From: Neopestalotiopsis rosae
Taxonomy: Eukaryota > Ascomycota > Sordariomycetes > Amphisphaeriales > Sporocadaceae
Length of the DNA stretch: 64,000 bases
NCBI GenBank assembly: GCA_023078685.1
Contig: JALGAS010000006.1
Coordinates: 4,092,001 to 4,156,000, forward strand
Direction of reading: 5' to 3'
The notes under the pieces were generated by a model that worked only from the letters and a program-made list of their open reading frames with translations, searched no databases and had not been told where the DNA came from. Below are positions 11,680 through 21,497 of this stretch, piece by piece. The translations under genes and the position numbers were made by a program. The stretch's first letter is position 1, and each line of letters opens with the position of its first letter.

Positions 11680-12771
11680 ATGACTGTCGACCTCGCTGCC
11701 TTGACGCAGTCAGACATCCGTTCTGCTCGCACGCCAGCTGGAACACCCTCTTTCACAAGTCAAGAACATGACTACCTAGATACCCGCAAATTTGGTAGGA
11801 TCACGCCCTGTCGTGTCATTGCTCTCGTCTGCTCCGATACTGATATCCTTGACTTAGATCTGCACAGAGCAACAGCCATCTTCGGCGGACTTGACATCCC
11901 TGAGCCAGAAAAGAATACCGGGATCAAAGCCGCGATCCCATCGCAGATGGTCTGGCATTTGAGTGGTCTCATCCTCTACTATCGTAGTAACCATCGCGAC
12001 TTGTCCCCCAAGGAACAGGTCCTCGCAGCCATGAAGGATACCTTGTTGCCATTCTGCAACAATGGAATCTTGTTCGACGTCTCATCAGATGATGAAGTAT
12101 ATCTTCGTCGAGTACTCACAACCGACGAACTCGACACAAGGGTGGTGCTCCGTGAAAACCCCAATGCCATGCCAAGAGCTTTCAAGCGTTGGGATCCAAA
12201 GCGGACAAAGTTGATCGTTACTGCCGAGGGGTTCGAATTCATCTTCAGAGACAACGAGAAGCGCGCCTTGATCAGTGCCGTCATTGGCAATTTCGAGGAG
12301 GATCAGTCCCAGAAAAGCATCAACCAGGCTCCCATGGCCATCAAACCATTTGCACACAACTTCAGCCTCCCCAGCTTTATCAAGCAACAGACAACCAACA
12401 CTCATCATCAGGATGCTTCGAGAAAGAGGAAGAGGGCTTTCAACAGATTATCAATCAAACAGAAGCAGAATCTTGAAACTGAGAATAACGACATTCATAC
12501 CTTGGATACCGAGAGTCGCGGCATGAATCTTCCGTTCCGACCAAAGTATCCTCATGCCACCCTGTGGTCGCGTGCAGAGAGCAGACGTAAACAAAATACG
12601 TCGCCAGACAGGCGGGTCCGTGGTCGTAACCAGCCACAGCAACTTTTGCGGCCACGGTCCCCCGGGCTTACTCAATCGCCGCACATACAACATGGAGGAA
12701 ACGAAGGGTCATCTACATCAGCAATGGACACCAAGCAAAGCACAGAAAGAGTCACGACGGGGCTTGATTGA
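11680..12771 (+). CDS. unrecognised tandem-family protein with long basic C-terminal tail, subfamily B
   Basis: Best model: exon 1 11680-11794, intron 11795-11857 (63 nt), exon 2 11858-12771, giving 342 residues. The junction RKF|DLHRATAIFGG gives exactly the spacing to AAIPSQ found in the 15254 gene. Because the intron is a multiple of three with no stop, retaining it would give a 363-residue form. Core motifs: IKAAIPSQMVWHLSGLI, LFDVSSDDEVYLRR, AMPRAFKRWDPKRTKL, FEFIFRDNEKRALISAVIG. After the core comes a tail of about 150 residues, rich in Lys, Arg, Gln and Ser (including RKRKR), that could act as a nuclear signal or nucleic-acid contact; this is inference. No signal peptide. Function unknown. 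Confidence 0.72.
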   Translation: MTVDLAALTQSDIRSARTPAGTPSFTSQEHDYLDTRKFGRITPCRVIALVCSDTDILDLDLHRATAIFGGLDIPEPEKNTGIKAAIPSQMVWHLSGLILYYRSNHRDLSPKEQVLAAMKDTLLPFCNNGILFDVSSDDEVYLRRVLTTDELDTRVVLRENPNAMPRAFKRWDPKRTKLIVTAEGFEFIFRDNEKRALISAVIGNFEEDQSQKSINQAPMAIKPFAHNFSLPSFIKQQTTNTHHQDASRKRKRAFNRLSIKQKQNLETENNDIHTLDTESRGMNLPFRPKYPHATLWSRAESRRKQNTSPDRRVRGRNQPQQLLRPRSPGLTQSPHIQHGGNEGSSTSAMDTKQSTERVTTGLD

Positions 12772-13508
12772 CTTGCAGGGCAATGAGGTTCAATTCAACA
12801 TCATTATACTTGTATAACATGGCTATAACTGGTAGATCTCAGTCTGACGGTACAGGAAGATCAAAGATCGAGAGCATATATTATGATTCATAGGAATACC
12901 ACAGACTCTACCACACTTTTCTTTGTTCTTCTCATGTTCTTCGAAGTCTTGTTTATGTGAAATACATTGGAGACCTGGTTGGAGACCAGAACACGAGCGT
13001 GCCTCCGGACTTGTGTTAGAAAAAGAGAAGGGCGTTGAGACGTGAATATGGATAATCGATTGATCTGTCATAATTAGCCTCGTCATCTGATAGCGGCAAT
13101 TGCATCGTGGCTTGGTTATCAGGCGAACACTCACGACCCGACGCCGCCGGCTCTGAGAAAATCTTACACAGGATGAATGCGGCCAGGAAAATTACGTTTT
13201 ATGAAGCTCCCAAATCGAGAAGGCAAACTGGCAGGGATTATGACAATAATTACACAAAACAGTACTCGAATACAACATACAAGATGAGACGGCGGCTAGA
13301 AGAATCTAGCGATATAATTCTTAATCACGTGGCGATTCACAATTCTCGATCTCTGTGTCACGCAACACGTTTGTTCAAAAGAATGATACATACAGATCAA
13401 TATTAAAGGCAGGCAGCTAATAATTCTTTCCCTTTTTCTCTTTTGAAAGTTCGACTTTTCCGTTTACCTGCACTCTTCAGCTTCTAAACGCAGCAATACG
13501 AAGGCATC
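12772..13508. other. intergenic, no supported gene
   Basis: Spacer between the long-tailed member and the next broken copy. A minus-strand open frame of 103 codons (13134-12823) has no support. The 3' part should hold the promoter of the 13509 copy. Confidence 0.45.
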
Positions 13509-13700
13509 ATGTCGTTAATGTTGAAAGTTTTGCAGATCACCCGCATCACGGCCAGTCAATACGCTCCGTCGGAGACGGAGTATGACTACATCAACGACCA
13601 AGTTTACAGTAAGCTCTATCACATTGCATCTTGTTATTGCGATGTTCCCGGATGCTAATCAAGGCGGCCCAGAGTACGAGAGGTTGGTCACCTGCAAAAG
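13509..13700 (+). pseudogene. subfamily-B copy truncated just after the exon 2 start
   Basis: Exon 1 (13509-13608) encodes MSLMLKVLQITRITASQYAP...EYDYINDQVY and parallels the intact 15254 gene. The intron 13609-13672 is 64 nt, the same length as that gene's intron and nearly the same sequence, so the two copies separated recently. Exon 2 begins YERLVTC and then breaks: from about 13695 the sequence matches the region after a family stop codon (compare AAAAGAC...CTTTATGACGCTACTTCTT near 14630-14670). Almost all of exon 2 has been deleted. Confidence 0.78.
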
Positions 13701-14054
13701 ACTACCTTTATAACGCTACTTCTTTACTGTGGCGAGGATATCAGGAATGGCCCTTTTATATCACTATTAGAGGCGAGGGACTGCCTCTTGTTGTCTTCTT
13801 TTCCTCGAGTTGCCATGCCAGTGACTTCTGAGTGCACTTGGACCTACATGTGAGATCACCTCGATGGACTCGCCTTTCTGACTGAAATGATGCCCGAGCC
13901 GTTCGACATTAATGCCGCGATCGAGAACATTGGCCCAAATGAACCATTATTCTCTGATGCTGATGTCCACGAGACGATGGTCCCAATCATTTTGGCGACG
14001 TCCATCGATGAAGGCTGTTGCGCTTGACCCGCGCCGCGGGGCTCGGGATGAAAG

Positions 14055-14099
14055 ACTGGTGGGGGAATTAGAGTTTTATCATCAATAAAGGCACATAAT
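14055..14099 (+). promoter_or_regulatory. subfamily-B core promoter, copy 1
   Basis: Conserved block of the form GGTGGGGGAAT, TAGAGTTTT, then ATCAATAAAGGCACAT. Equivalents occur at 15079-15116 and 19481-19520, each ahead of a subfamily-B exon 1. AATAAAGGCA probably serves as the TATA element. Confidence 0.6.
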
Positions 14100-14235
14100 T
14101 GTCGGAAAGTCTAGCCTTTGGCCTTCCGTCTGCACTTTCCAACCCGTTTTCGAATACTTTGCCGCATACCACATACAAACATTATTCGACACTGACACTT
14201 GCTTCTTCCTTCAAGCAGTATTTGATACTACGGAG

Positions 14236-14608
14236 ATGTTCAAGATCTTCCGTATCTTCCGAGCACCACCGGAACGCTCTGTACCAACGAGAAAGGATTT
14301 TGGATACATTGATCCAAGAATTTAAGTACATTGACGGAGACCGAGTTCTCCTCGATCTCGTCAATGACGAAGAGGAGCATCTTCGATGGATCACGGACAA
14401 GAAGAAAGAAAAGCTCACCGGAGCCATTTATACAAAAGAGAACAATGGAAGGCTGTTGCCCAAGGCCTTTAAGGCGTGGGAACCAAGAAACACTCGATTC
14501 GACAATATCAGATCTCAAGGATATCGCGTTGTTTTTAAAGACGAGAACCGACGGGATTTGATCCAGGTCAATGTCATGTTCCCAGAGAAGCAAAGTAAAT
14601 CTTGCTAG
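14236..14608 (+). pseudogene. subfamily-B copy with internal deletion and frame switch
   Basis: An ATG at 14236 opens an exon-1-like frame, MFKIFRIFRAPPERSVP... ending FGYIDPRI, matching YGYIDNRI of the 19682 gene, and then hits TAA. In another frame the sequence continues at once as the exon-2 half of a family member: GDRVLLDLVNDEEEHLRW, LLPKAFKAWEPRNTRFD, YRVVFKDENRRDLIQVNVMF, stop 14608. The intron and the first half of exon 2, including the IPSQ block, are missing. The exon-2 frame has no usable ATG of its own, so this is a deletion derivative. Confidence 0.72.
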
Positions 14609-15078
14609 AAAGCACCTCAGATTAGATGCCAAAAGACCGTTCAACTAAGAGACCTTTATGACGCTACTTCTTACCATTGCAATGCCTATGCCATTTTCCT
14701 TTCATAATCAGACTTAATCTTTATGAACGTTAGTCGTATAAGAACGCGGAATCAAATGAGCCTCTGGCAAAAGGAATACCGAGCAGCATATTGGCAAACC
14801 GACAAAAGGGAATCAGAGACCACAATATGCCCAAGTGTGACTTAGAGTCTTGGTCGCAACATATGGGAGACTCGTAGAGATCATACTAAGGTGGCAATAT
14901 CAAGAGCAACAAATCCGGGATAATATCAGGGGCGAGGAGCCACCGGTTATAGGCTTCTTTTCTCGAGTTGCCACGCCAGCGATCACTGTATGCACTTGAA
15001 CCTACGCGTGAGATCACCTCGACAACGTCCAGTAATGGAAACGGTGCCGTCGAGCTGCGGGGCCCAGAAAGAAAGATC

Positions 15079-15116
15079 GGTGGGGGACTTGAGTTTTCCT
15101 ATAAATAAAGGCACAT
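15079..15116 (+). promoter_or_regulatory. subfamily-B core promoter, copy 2
   Basis: GGTGGGGGACTTGAGTTTT followed by CTATAAATAAAGGCACATG. Contains a clear TATA element (CTATAAATA near 15099-15107), about 150 nt before the ATG at 15254. Upstream, a wider block around 14940-15030 (CTCGAGTTGCCACGCCAGCG, GTGAGATCACCTCGA) is also repeated at 13800-13870. Confidence 0.68.
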
Positions 15117-15253
15117 GATCCTTCCGAAAATATTCGTTTTTTTCGTTTACATACACTCATCAGCTTTGTGAAGCCATCGTTTGTACCCAACTGCACCTTG
15201 ATCTCACAACGCCGAAGAGTCCTTTTGCAACCTTAAGACTTTGCCTTAGCAGA

Positions 15254-15875
15254 ATGTCGTTCTTCAAGTCATTGAGTATTACGCGGATGACGCCGCCGCA
15301 CTACACTCCGCCAGAAATGGAGTACAATTACATTGACGACCGCATCTACGGTAAGCTCTATCACATGGAATCTTGTTATTCTTGTGTTCCCGGATACTAA
15401 TTACAACGGCCCAGAATACGAAAGCTTAGTGACATGCGAAGGCGGTATCGAGATGACCCGACCACGGACTTCCAATCCGCTCAGAGCGGCGATACCTTCG
15501 CAGTTCGCGCTTGAGATTTACAACCTGATGGTCGATGTCCAGTACAACCCATCAAGACCAGAAAGAATCGCAGATCGGGCCCGCTGGGCGATGAACGAAA
15601 TCCTCAAAGACTTCCATGGTGGCGACCGCGTCCTACTAGACTTGACAAACGAAGACGAGGAGCGATTGAGAAGGTTGACAGGACAAGGTCGTGAGAATAA
15701 TACAGGATCGATTTTCAGCTGGGAAAAGAACTGGATGATGCTTCCGAAGGCATACAAGGCGTGGGAGCCTCGGAACACAGAAATAACTGTGTATCCGACT
15801 GGCTTCGAACTCATCTTTAAGGATGAGAAAAAGCGAGGTCTTATCCTGGTGGTTCTGGACTGCTCAAAAAAGTAA
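15254..15875 (+). CDS. unrecognised tandem-family protein, subfamily B
   Basis: Exons 15254-15350 and 15415-15875; 64-nt GT-AG intron in phase 1; 185 residues. Exon 1 encodes MSFFKSLSITRMTPPHYTPP...EYNYIDDRIY. Exon 2 begins EYESLVTCEGGIEM and continues with LRAAIPSQFALEIYNLMVDV, RARWAMNEILKDFHGGDRVL, LTNEDEERLRRL, LPKAYKAWEPRNTEITVYP and FELIFKDEKKRGLILVVLDC. This is the cleanest subfamily-B member and a good reference for the pseudogenes around it. No signal peptide, no membrane segment. The DRVLLDL/acidic/RLRRL stretch may be a helix pair. Function and family unknown; the exon structure and conserved TATA promoter argue that it is expressed. Confidence 0.75.
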
Positions 15876-16806
15876 GAGGACACCACAGACAGGTCGTATG
15901 ACGCAATATTCAACAAAGCGGACGCATCGTGGATTCTGGGAAAAGGCCTACAGGAGGATCTGGCTGAGAATCAAACGACCAGAAGCCCGTTTCACGGTTT
16001 CGATTACGACAGTACCGGAAATCCTGAATCAGCCGAACTACAGGAAATGCGGGCTGCGAAGGACCTGGAAGACATCATATGCAACGCCTTGGACACTGCA
16101 AAGATGCGCTCGGAATTCAACGCGCACTACCCCCAGCCAGCTCTGTATTTCCGCCTTCTTCCTTCTACAACCCACTTTAAGTTGCACTTTGCCTCCAGTA
16201 GATTGGCAGATTCGCACTGACCACCTCTATTGCGGCTTAGCGACCAGACTCATTCATCATTTGACCATACTTCATTTTCCCGTTTGATCCGTATGTACCA
16301 GTGACCTTCAGGCACCTCTGGGGCCTTACAGGATCTAAAAGAGGCCTAATTTTGTCTATTTAATAAATATGGCTATAAAATATTTTCCAAAGTTCTCTCC
16401 TATTTCTTGAGTTCTCTCTTCAAATCGTTCTTATATTTATAGGAAATAATAGTAGGAATAGTGTTTTGACGAAAACCTGCTCGATCAAAACGCCCCGACC
16501 CTTCGGGCTGTCCGCCAATTCGCTGATCATCGCTTCATCATCCGTGTAACGTACCGCTATCAGAAAGCGAACACTGGGCCATCTCAAATCATGAACACAG
16601 CTGTGTGGAGGTATATTTCTGAACATGTCATGAAACGCGTTGAACTACCTAACCAATACAATGGCATTATTCAAAAGATTGAGAGTGTACTGAAAAACTC
16701 CATCCCATCCCATATTGTTGTTCTTGCATTCCATGAATATGATCATGCGTGACCCGGACCACTAGGTGTCTGGTTCAGATGCCCCAAAGAATCAAGAACG
16801 CTAGGC
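15876..16806. other. intergenic with AT-rich patch and a dispersed repeat fragment
   Basis: About 16136-16215 resembles 45548-45625 (TTTCCGCC..CTTC, CCCACTTTA, TTGCAC, AGTAGATTG in the same order). Positions 16340-16470 are AT-rich. No supported gene; the open frame 15823-16287 is a shadow that starts inside the family gene. Confidence 0.45.
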
Positions 16807-17094
16807 TCTGCAAAAGCTGATTGAAGAGTGCAACGATGGAACACACGTTTCCTCGATCTCGCAAGTGAGGATGAATAAAGTATTCAGTACAACACCGGCC
16901 GAAAGCATGATCGGCTCACCGGATCGATCGATACGATAAAGAATACATGGCGACTACAACCCAAGGCCTTGAAGGCATGGGAGCCGAATGAAAGCCAAGT
17001 CCTCAATATCACGTCTAGAGGATAGTGTGTTATGTTCCAAGACAATCAACGGCGAAAGTAAATCCAAGTCATTTTCACCTTTCCAAAGAAATAA
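16807..17094 (+). pseudogene. subfamily-B copy with several stops and frameshifts
   Basis: Readable pieces in order: LQKLIEECNDG, a frameshift, FLDLASEDE then TAA, TGRKHDRLTGSID, WRLQPKALKAWEPNESQ, a TAG after ITSRG, CVMFQDNQRRK, a TAA, IQVIFTFPKK and the final TAA. These match DRVLLDL, KAWEPRNT and FKDENRRDLIQVNVMFPEK of the neighbours. Nothing readable as exon 1 or the IPSQ block remains upstream. Confidence 0.75.
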
Positions 17095-17142
17095 TGCTAA
17101 AATTGCCAGGGAGCACCTGAGACCCTACCGACAAGCGACAGT

Positions 17143-17427
17143 CTATCAACGACTACGACCAATCTAATATCAAGGAAATAGAAGACATAGATGTAGAAGA
17201 GTCAAACGATGAGCCTCAGGCTTCCTCAACGTCGCGGCGCAAAGATACCGACGGTGTCACAGAGGATGAGATACAGTCGACCACACCACTTATTACTCTC
17301 GCAAATATATCGAAGGCAACCATGAAGAGAGAACCTCGAGAGAAGGAGGAGTCGATGAAGAGAGATTGTAGAGAAGGGGAAAGAGTTGTTGAGGCAATTT
17401 TGAGGTTCCGTTCTTGGAAGAAATGAG
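17143..17427 (+). other. open frame, possibly the decayed tail of the preceding pseudogene
   Basis: An open frame without an early ATG encodes an acidic then basic stretch (IKEIEDIDVEESNDEPQ, later MKREPREKEESMKRD, ending ILRFRSWKK). Its place directly after a family core recalls the charged tails of the 11680 and 19682 members. Whether it was ever part of the same protein cannot be shown. Confidence 0.3.
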
Positions 17428-17689
17428 GTTTCCGTGATGCCTTTGTTTAAAATTTTACGTCGAGACTATTCCTATCGATAAACATTGTCAGACTATGAGA
17501 CTTGTTCGTTCATAATAATACGTTATGCGATGCCGAGGACGTGTCGCTATGGACGATTATACTAACTCCTACACTTCTCTTTCCTTGGAAACATTCCACG
17601 AGCAGTGACGTGCTGTGCTGTGACTTGGACCTAGTTTTATGGAATTAGTGTCCCCTCAGAAGCTTGGCAGTAGAACTGTCTTCGCAGCC

Positions 17690-18050
17690 GGTTCTATACT
17701 AGAACGAATCGCCAAAGAAGCAGCGGGAGAAGGGAACGGGAAAGCAGAAGGCCCGCAGAGACTTGTCTGAGTCCGCTTCGTCCAGTGCCCCTTCAGAGCA
17801 CGCCGCAACCGCCACCAGCATCCCCCCGCGCACCCCTCGCCCGGCAGTACTCCCTGCCACGCCCGGGCAGCTCGTGTCGCCTTTCGGCGGAATGGGCGTC
17901 CATTACCCAGCCAGTATGTTCCTAGTATAGTTTTGAACTGAACCAAGACTAATTTTGAATCTAGCGCCAAGTGCACGTGGCTGCCATCACCGAGGTCCCT
18001 CCGGCCGCCAGCGCCGTTTTGGCGTTCTGCAGGAGGATTCGCCAGCACGG
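17690..18050 (+). other. GC-rich exon-intron-exon fragment of an unidentified gene
   Basis: A GC-rich stretch (17760-17912) is interrupted by an intron-like segment 17913-17965 (GTATGT donor, CTAAT branch, CTAG acceptor) and resumes as GC-rich sequence to about 18045. Composition differs sharply from the AT-richer surroundings. Translations are Pro/Ala/Ser-rich and I recognise nothing. It is probably a stranded piece of another gene. Confidence 0.3.
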
Positions 18051-18280
18051 AAGCATACCTTCTTCGAGGATTGAAGTCTAATGTGAGACTGAATTAGGTT
18101 GGCTTTAAATATGGTCCCAACTACCAAGCAATGGTTGTTTTCCCCATCAATAGATATGATCTGGAAAACTAATATGGATATGATGTGAATGTCCATTGAA
18201 TATAATGTATACCATAAGCCCCTTCGTTTGAACTGCTCCTTTTTCTTTCATTTTTTTCCTTCCTTTTTTTTTCTTTTCTT

Positions 18281-18640
18281 GCTCCTGATGATCCTCATGA
18301 TTCAACACCAACTCCTGGAAGTGCTGGTGGCTCTGATATACTATACGTCAACTGCTCCATTTGCCACATTCCCCGTGCTTGGAGACGCCGCATCTTGGTT
18401 CCCATGGTTGAGGCATCTGGTATGATTTGCGCATACTGCAACATGGGAGTAACCGACAACGACTGGATCACCGAACATCGTTGGTTTCTTGCAGGAGATC
18501 ATGAGAGAGCTCGAATTCACTTCATCAGAGTCGCCATCGAAGATGGCAACAGAGAAGAGTTGGAGGCTTGTCAACAATGCAGAAGGGAGCAAGGTATGGA
18601 GGATTATGATGATGACATCTTCTCCAATCATCTGTCGTAG
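18281..18640 (+). other. open frame with three CxxC pairs, zinc-binding-like
   Basis: A frame open from about 18281 to the stop at 18638-18640 contains NCSICHIPRAWRRR, then MICAYCNMGV, then EACQQCRREQ: three CxxC pairs with His residues between, as in small zinc-binding folds. The first in-frame ATG is at 18404, which would leave two CxxC pairs and 78 residues. Upstream is a strong pyrimidine tract, so an upstream exon is possible. It ends directly where the homology of the next pseudogene begins. Unrecognised; it could be a genuine small gene or an exon fused to the family copy. Confidence 0.35.
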
Positions 18641-18641
18641 A

Positions 18642-19065
18642 GTATGATCTCCCGCCCTTGGACATACAAGCCGTTCAACGCAGCGATTCCGTCGCAATTT
18701 GCTTGTCCCATCTACCTCCTGATGATGGGAAAGGAGTACGACGTAACACGACCGGAGAAAACTCAAGACCGTGCGCGCTGGGCGCTTAAGAGACTCGTCA
18801 AATGATACGACGATGCAAATCACGTGATCCTGGAAATTACCACATCAGACGAAGAAAGATTAAGACGATTAACGTGTCAGGGAGGCAACAATGACACCGG
18901 GGCCATCTTCGCGCAAGACAAAAACTGGCGCATGCTCCTAAGGAATTCAAGGCGTGGGAGCCAAAAAGGACGGAGATTACTATCCAAACCAACGAGTTTC
19001 GACTCATCTTGCGGGATAAAAGACATCGCGGGCTGGTCCTGGTTACCGTAGAACTCTCAAAGTAA
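18642..19065 (+). pseudogene. subfamily-B copy, one stop and one frameshift
   Basis: It reads MISRPWTYKPFNAAIPSQFA, then DRARWALKRLVK, a TGA near 18804, ANHVILEITTSDEERLRRLT, NNDTGAIFAQDKNWRMLL, a one-base deletion near 18940, EFKAWEPKRTEITIQ, and LILRDKRHRGLVLVTVELSK, stop 19063-19065. The TGA aligns with an Arg in the 19682 paralogue (EERYD), consistent with CGA to TGA. Only two lesions are visible, so inactivation is recent. No exon 1 is seen; the CxxC open frame lies where it should be. Confidence 0.78.
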
Positions 19066-19480
19066 GGGGAAGCTATAAAACAACAAGATGTGGTAATTAA
19101 TCGATACGCGAACAAGGAGTACGATGAGACCCATGATATGGCTTAAAGAATGGCTTCAGAGCAGAAGAAAGGAGAGTCTGTGGCGAAGAATTTATTACCA
19201 TCAATAAACGGAACGGTTTACTGTTGACACAGTTTACGAGGGAAATGAAACACGAAACACAAATGACCATGAGTGGAAGGATCGTGACCTAAAATAGCGA
19301 TAGGTTGCCTGGAGAAGCGCAATCCGACGGCCATGGAAAGGTCAGTAGGTCAAACACGAATATCAATAAAAGAGAAACCAGATGACTTGCGTTCTCCGTA
19401 CTTACTGGTTGCCATGGCTGCGATCGCCCTGGAGAGTTTTTAATAGGAAAAGCCGTGGCGTCGCGTCACTTGGGATACCA
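19066..19480. other. intergenic within the family array
   Basis: No supported gene. It separates the 18642 pseudogene from the promoter of the 19682 gene. Confidence 0.45.
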
Positions 19481-19520
19481 GGCTGGCGGGGGACTAATTT
19501 TTTCTAACAAATAAAAGCAG
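19481..19520 (+). promoter_or_regulatory. subfamily-B core promoter, copy 3
   Basis: GGCTGGCGGGGGACTAATTT then CTAACAAATAAAAGCAG: the same G-run, GACT, T-run and AATAAA order and spacing as at 14055 and 15079. It lies about 160 nt before the ATG at 19682. Confidence 0.6.
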
Positions 19521-19681
19521 TCAATGTTTTCAAACATCTTCTCCCTTTTTCTTATTTTTTTTCGATTCCCTCAGCATCCTCTCGTGGAACCATTTATACA
19601 AGTAGCGAGAACCATCGTCTCTGTCACGAACGTCTTGACCATACTCGTCGAGAATCTTCCATATCGGGTCGTAATATCACG

Positions 19682-20435
19682 ATGTTCAGATTCAGACTCT
19701 TTGAGATCACCCGGGCACACCCGGGGATGTACACCCTTGACGGCATGGAGTATGGTTACATTGATAACCGAATTTACGGTAAGGACCTTCCCATCCCATC
19801 GAGTGACACTCGCCCACTATACTGACTGCCGTCGTTTAGTCTTCAGTTTAATCATGAAGATCGAGGGAGGTATCGTAATCCTTCGGAACTACAGCCATAC
19901 AGGAGTTCAGCTTGCAATCCCTTCTCAATTTGTACAGTGTCTGGACAACCTCATACGTCAACCACGATGGAAACCTTTCAGACCTGAGGCACCAGCCGCA
20001 AGAGCCAAGTGGGCTTTGAACAAACTGGTTGAAGAAAGATATGACATAGGAGAATTCGCCCTCCTGGACATGATGAACGACGATGAGAGTCGCCTTCGTC
20101 TATTTACCGGCTGTCGGCTATCCGACACAAGGGAAACATGCCTCGAGAATAACAACTGGAAGTTACTCCCTCGAGCATTCAAGAGATGGGAACCCAGGAA
20201 TACTCAAGTAGAGATATCTGTCGGAGGCTATCGAGTATTATTCCGGGATAACAAGAATCGACCACTTATCCGAGTCGTTGTAGGAAAGTTTGAGGTGGTA
20301 CAGAACCGGGATCCCAACAGCCACGGTAAGAACAACTCGGACAAGACACCCGGAACCGCCAATACCATCGAACAGCGAGCCAACGCCATTCCCAAGGTGA
20401 AGCGGGTATCTTGGGCCCCTGGTACGAAGCCGTGA
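19682..20435 (+). CDS. unrecognised tandem-family protein with short basic tail, subfamily B
   Basis: Exons 19682-19778 (97 nt, same length as in the 15254 gene) and 19840-20435; 61-nt intron in phase 1; 230 residues. Exon 1: MFRFRLFEITRAHPGMYTLD...YGYIDNRIY. Exon 2: IEGGIVILRN, VQLAIPSQFVQCLDNLIRQP, RAKWALNKLVEERYD, LDMMNDDESRLRLF, LLPRAFKRWEPRNTQVEISV, YRVLFRDNKNRPLIRVVVGK. A tail of about 45 residues ends KVKRVSWAPGTKP, and pieces of this tail recur downstream at 21067-21101 and 21604-21628. No signal peptide. A longer frame open from 19524 ignores the intron and has no promoter support, so I prefer the ATG at 19682. Function unknown. Confidence 0.75.
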
Positions 20436-20832
20436 ACCACTGCATTAATTCGTTGGACTTGATGATCTGGCCTACGCGGTTCCTCCATGGTGCTCCGTGC
20501 GATACTTGGTGTTTCTTTTTGTGCTCAGGATCAGCCTCTTCGATATGAGACGAGTCGAAGAATTTTTAGCAAGTATTCGCGTGTTGTGGATTCTCGCCTG
20601 GTGGTCAGTTTAGTAGGAAACAGCGCATGAGCTGTTTTCCATTTTTCTTGGACGCCCAGGAGACACTAGTCATTCATGACAAGAAAGCGAGGGCTCACGC
20701 CAGTTCGCTGGGGGTACGAAGCGGCTGGACCAGTCTGATTGCAAACTTGATACTTGATAGCAGTCAGACTCTAATAAGGGCTAACAGGATAACTAAGAGT
20801 CGAAGCGAGGCACTGGCTGCTAGCTCGTCTAC

Positions 20833-21101
20833 GCGAAGATATTATATAAAATCAGGCTTTCGACTCACATTTTATGGCGGGAAACAGCGGCCCCTCATCC
20901 GAGTGATTGTCGATGATGAAAAAGACAACGTGCAGCACCACGGGTCGAACATGCCCAGAGTCGCTAATCGCCTCGACAGATAACTAGATGATGAATTCCA
21001 CTCAAGGTAGCCACACAACAGTAACCTAGCCCAGCACAACGGGCACGAACTTCCAAACAAACCAGTCCAAGAGGGTTTCTTGGGCCCTTGCGGACTCCTA
21101 A
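20833..21101 (+). pseudogene. 3' remnant of a subfamily-B member
   Basis: YYIKSGFRLTFYGGKQRPLI then RVIVDD matches the end of the 19682 core (YRVLFRDNKNRPLIRVVV). After a stop and a frameshift, TNFQTNQSKRVSWA matches its tail. The 5' two thirds of the gene are missing. Confidence 0.68.
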
Positions 21102-21497
21102 TTTCCTAATAAAATAAACTCGAGAAACTTGTACTTGCAGAGTCAAGCAGGGAAACCCGGCACAGAGAAATAGATGCGCAAATCGACCGAACCTATATTC
21201 AGCAGCTCTGGCGAGATCACGGAGACAGAGTCGAGACGAGTAGGATCGGCGCGGTTGGTCCATCAATAACATGGCACAAATGGGCGATTCCTGGCATTAG
21301 GCCACCCCAAATGTCAGAGATTGAACCGATCATGGCATCAATCGGCCGTACTGTTTCAATCCTTGATGTTTTCTTACCGCCAGATTGTTCAAAGTTCTAT
21401 CTGCGATGGCAGTGGACAATCTGAGGGTCACCTGCCCTACTGTCAGTCCGGTCCTGATTATATTTCTACAGATAGGTAGCTGGTCAGCTCCATTTCC

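Noticed and set aside
14099..14608. 169-codon frame starting at 14099 taken as an intact family gene
   Set aside because: It begins at TTG inside the promoter's TATA region and has no early ATG; the sequence is better explained as a deletion derivative with exon 1 in another frame.
19524..20435. 303-codon reading of the 19682 gene without an intron
   Set aside because: It starts inside the promoter block and translates the intron; the spliced model matches the exon-1 length and phase of its paralogues.
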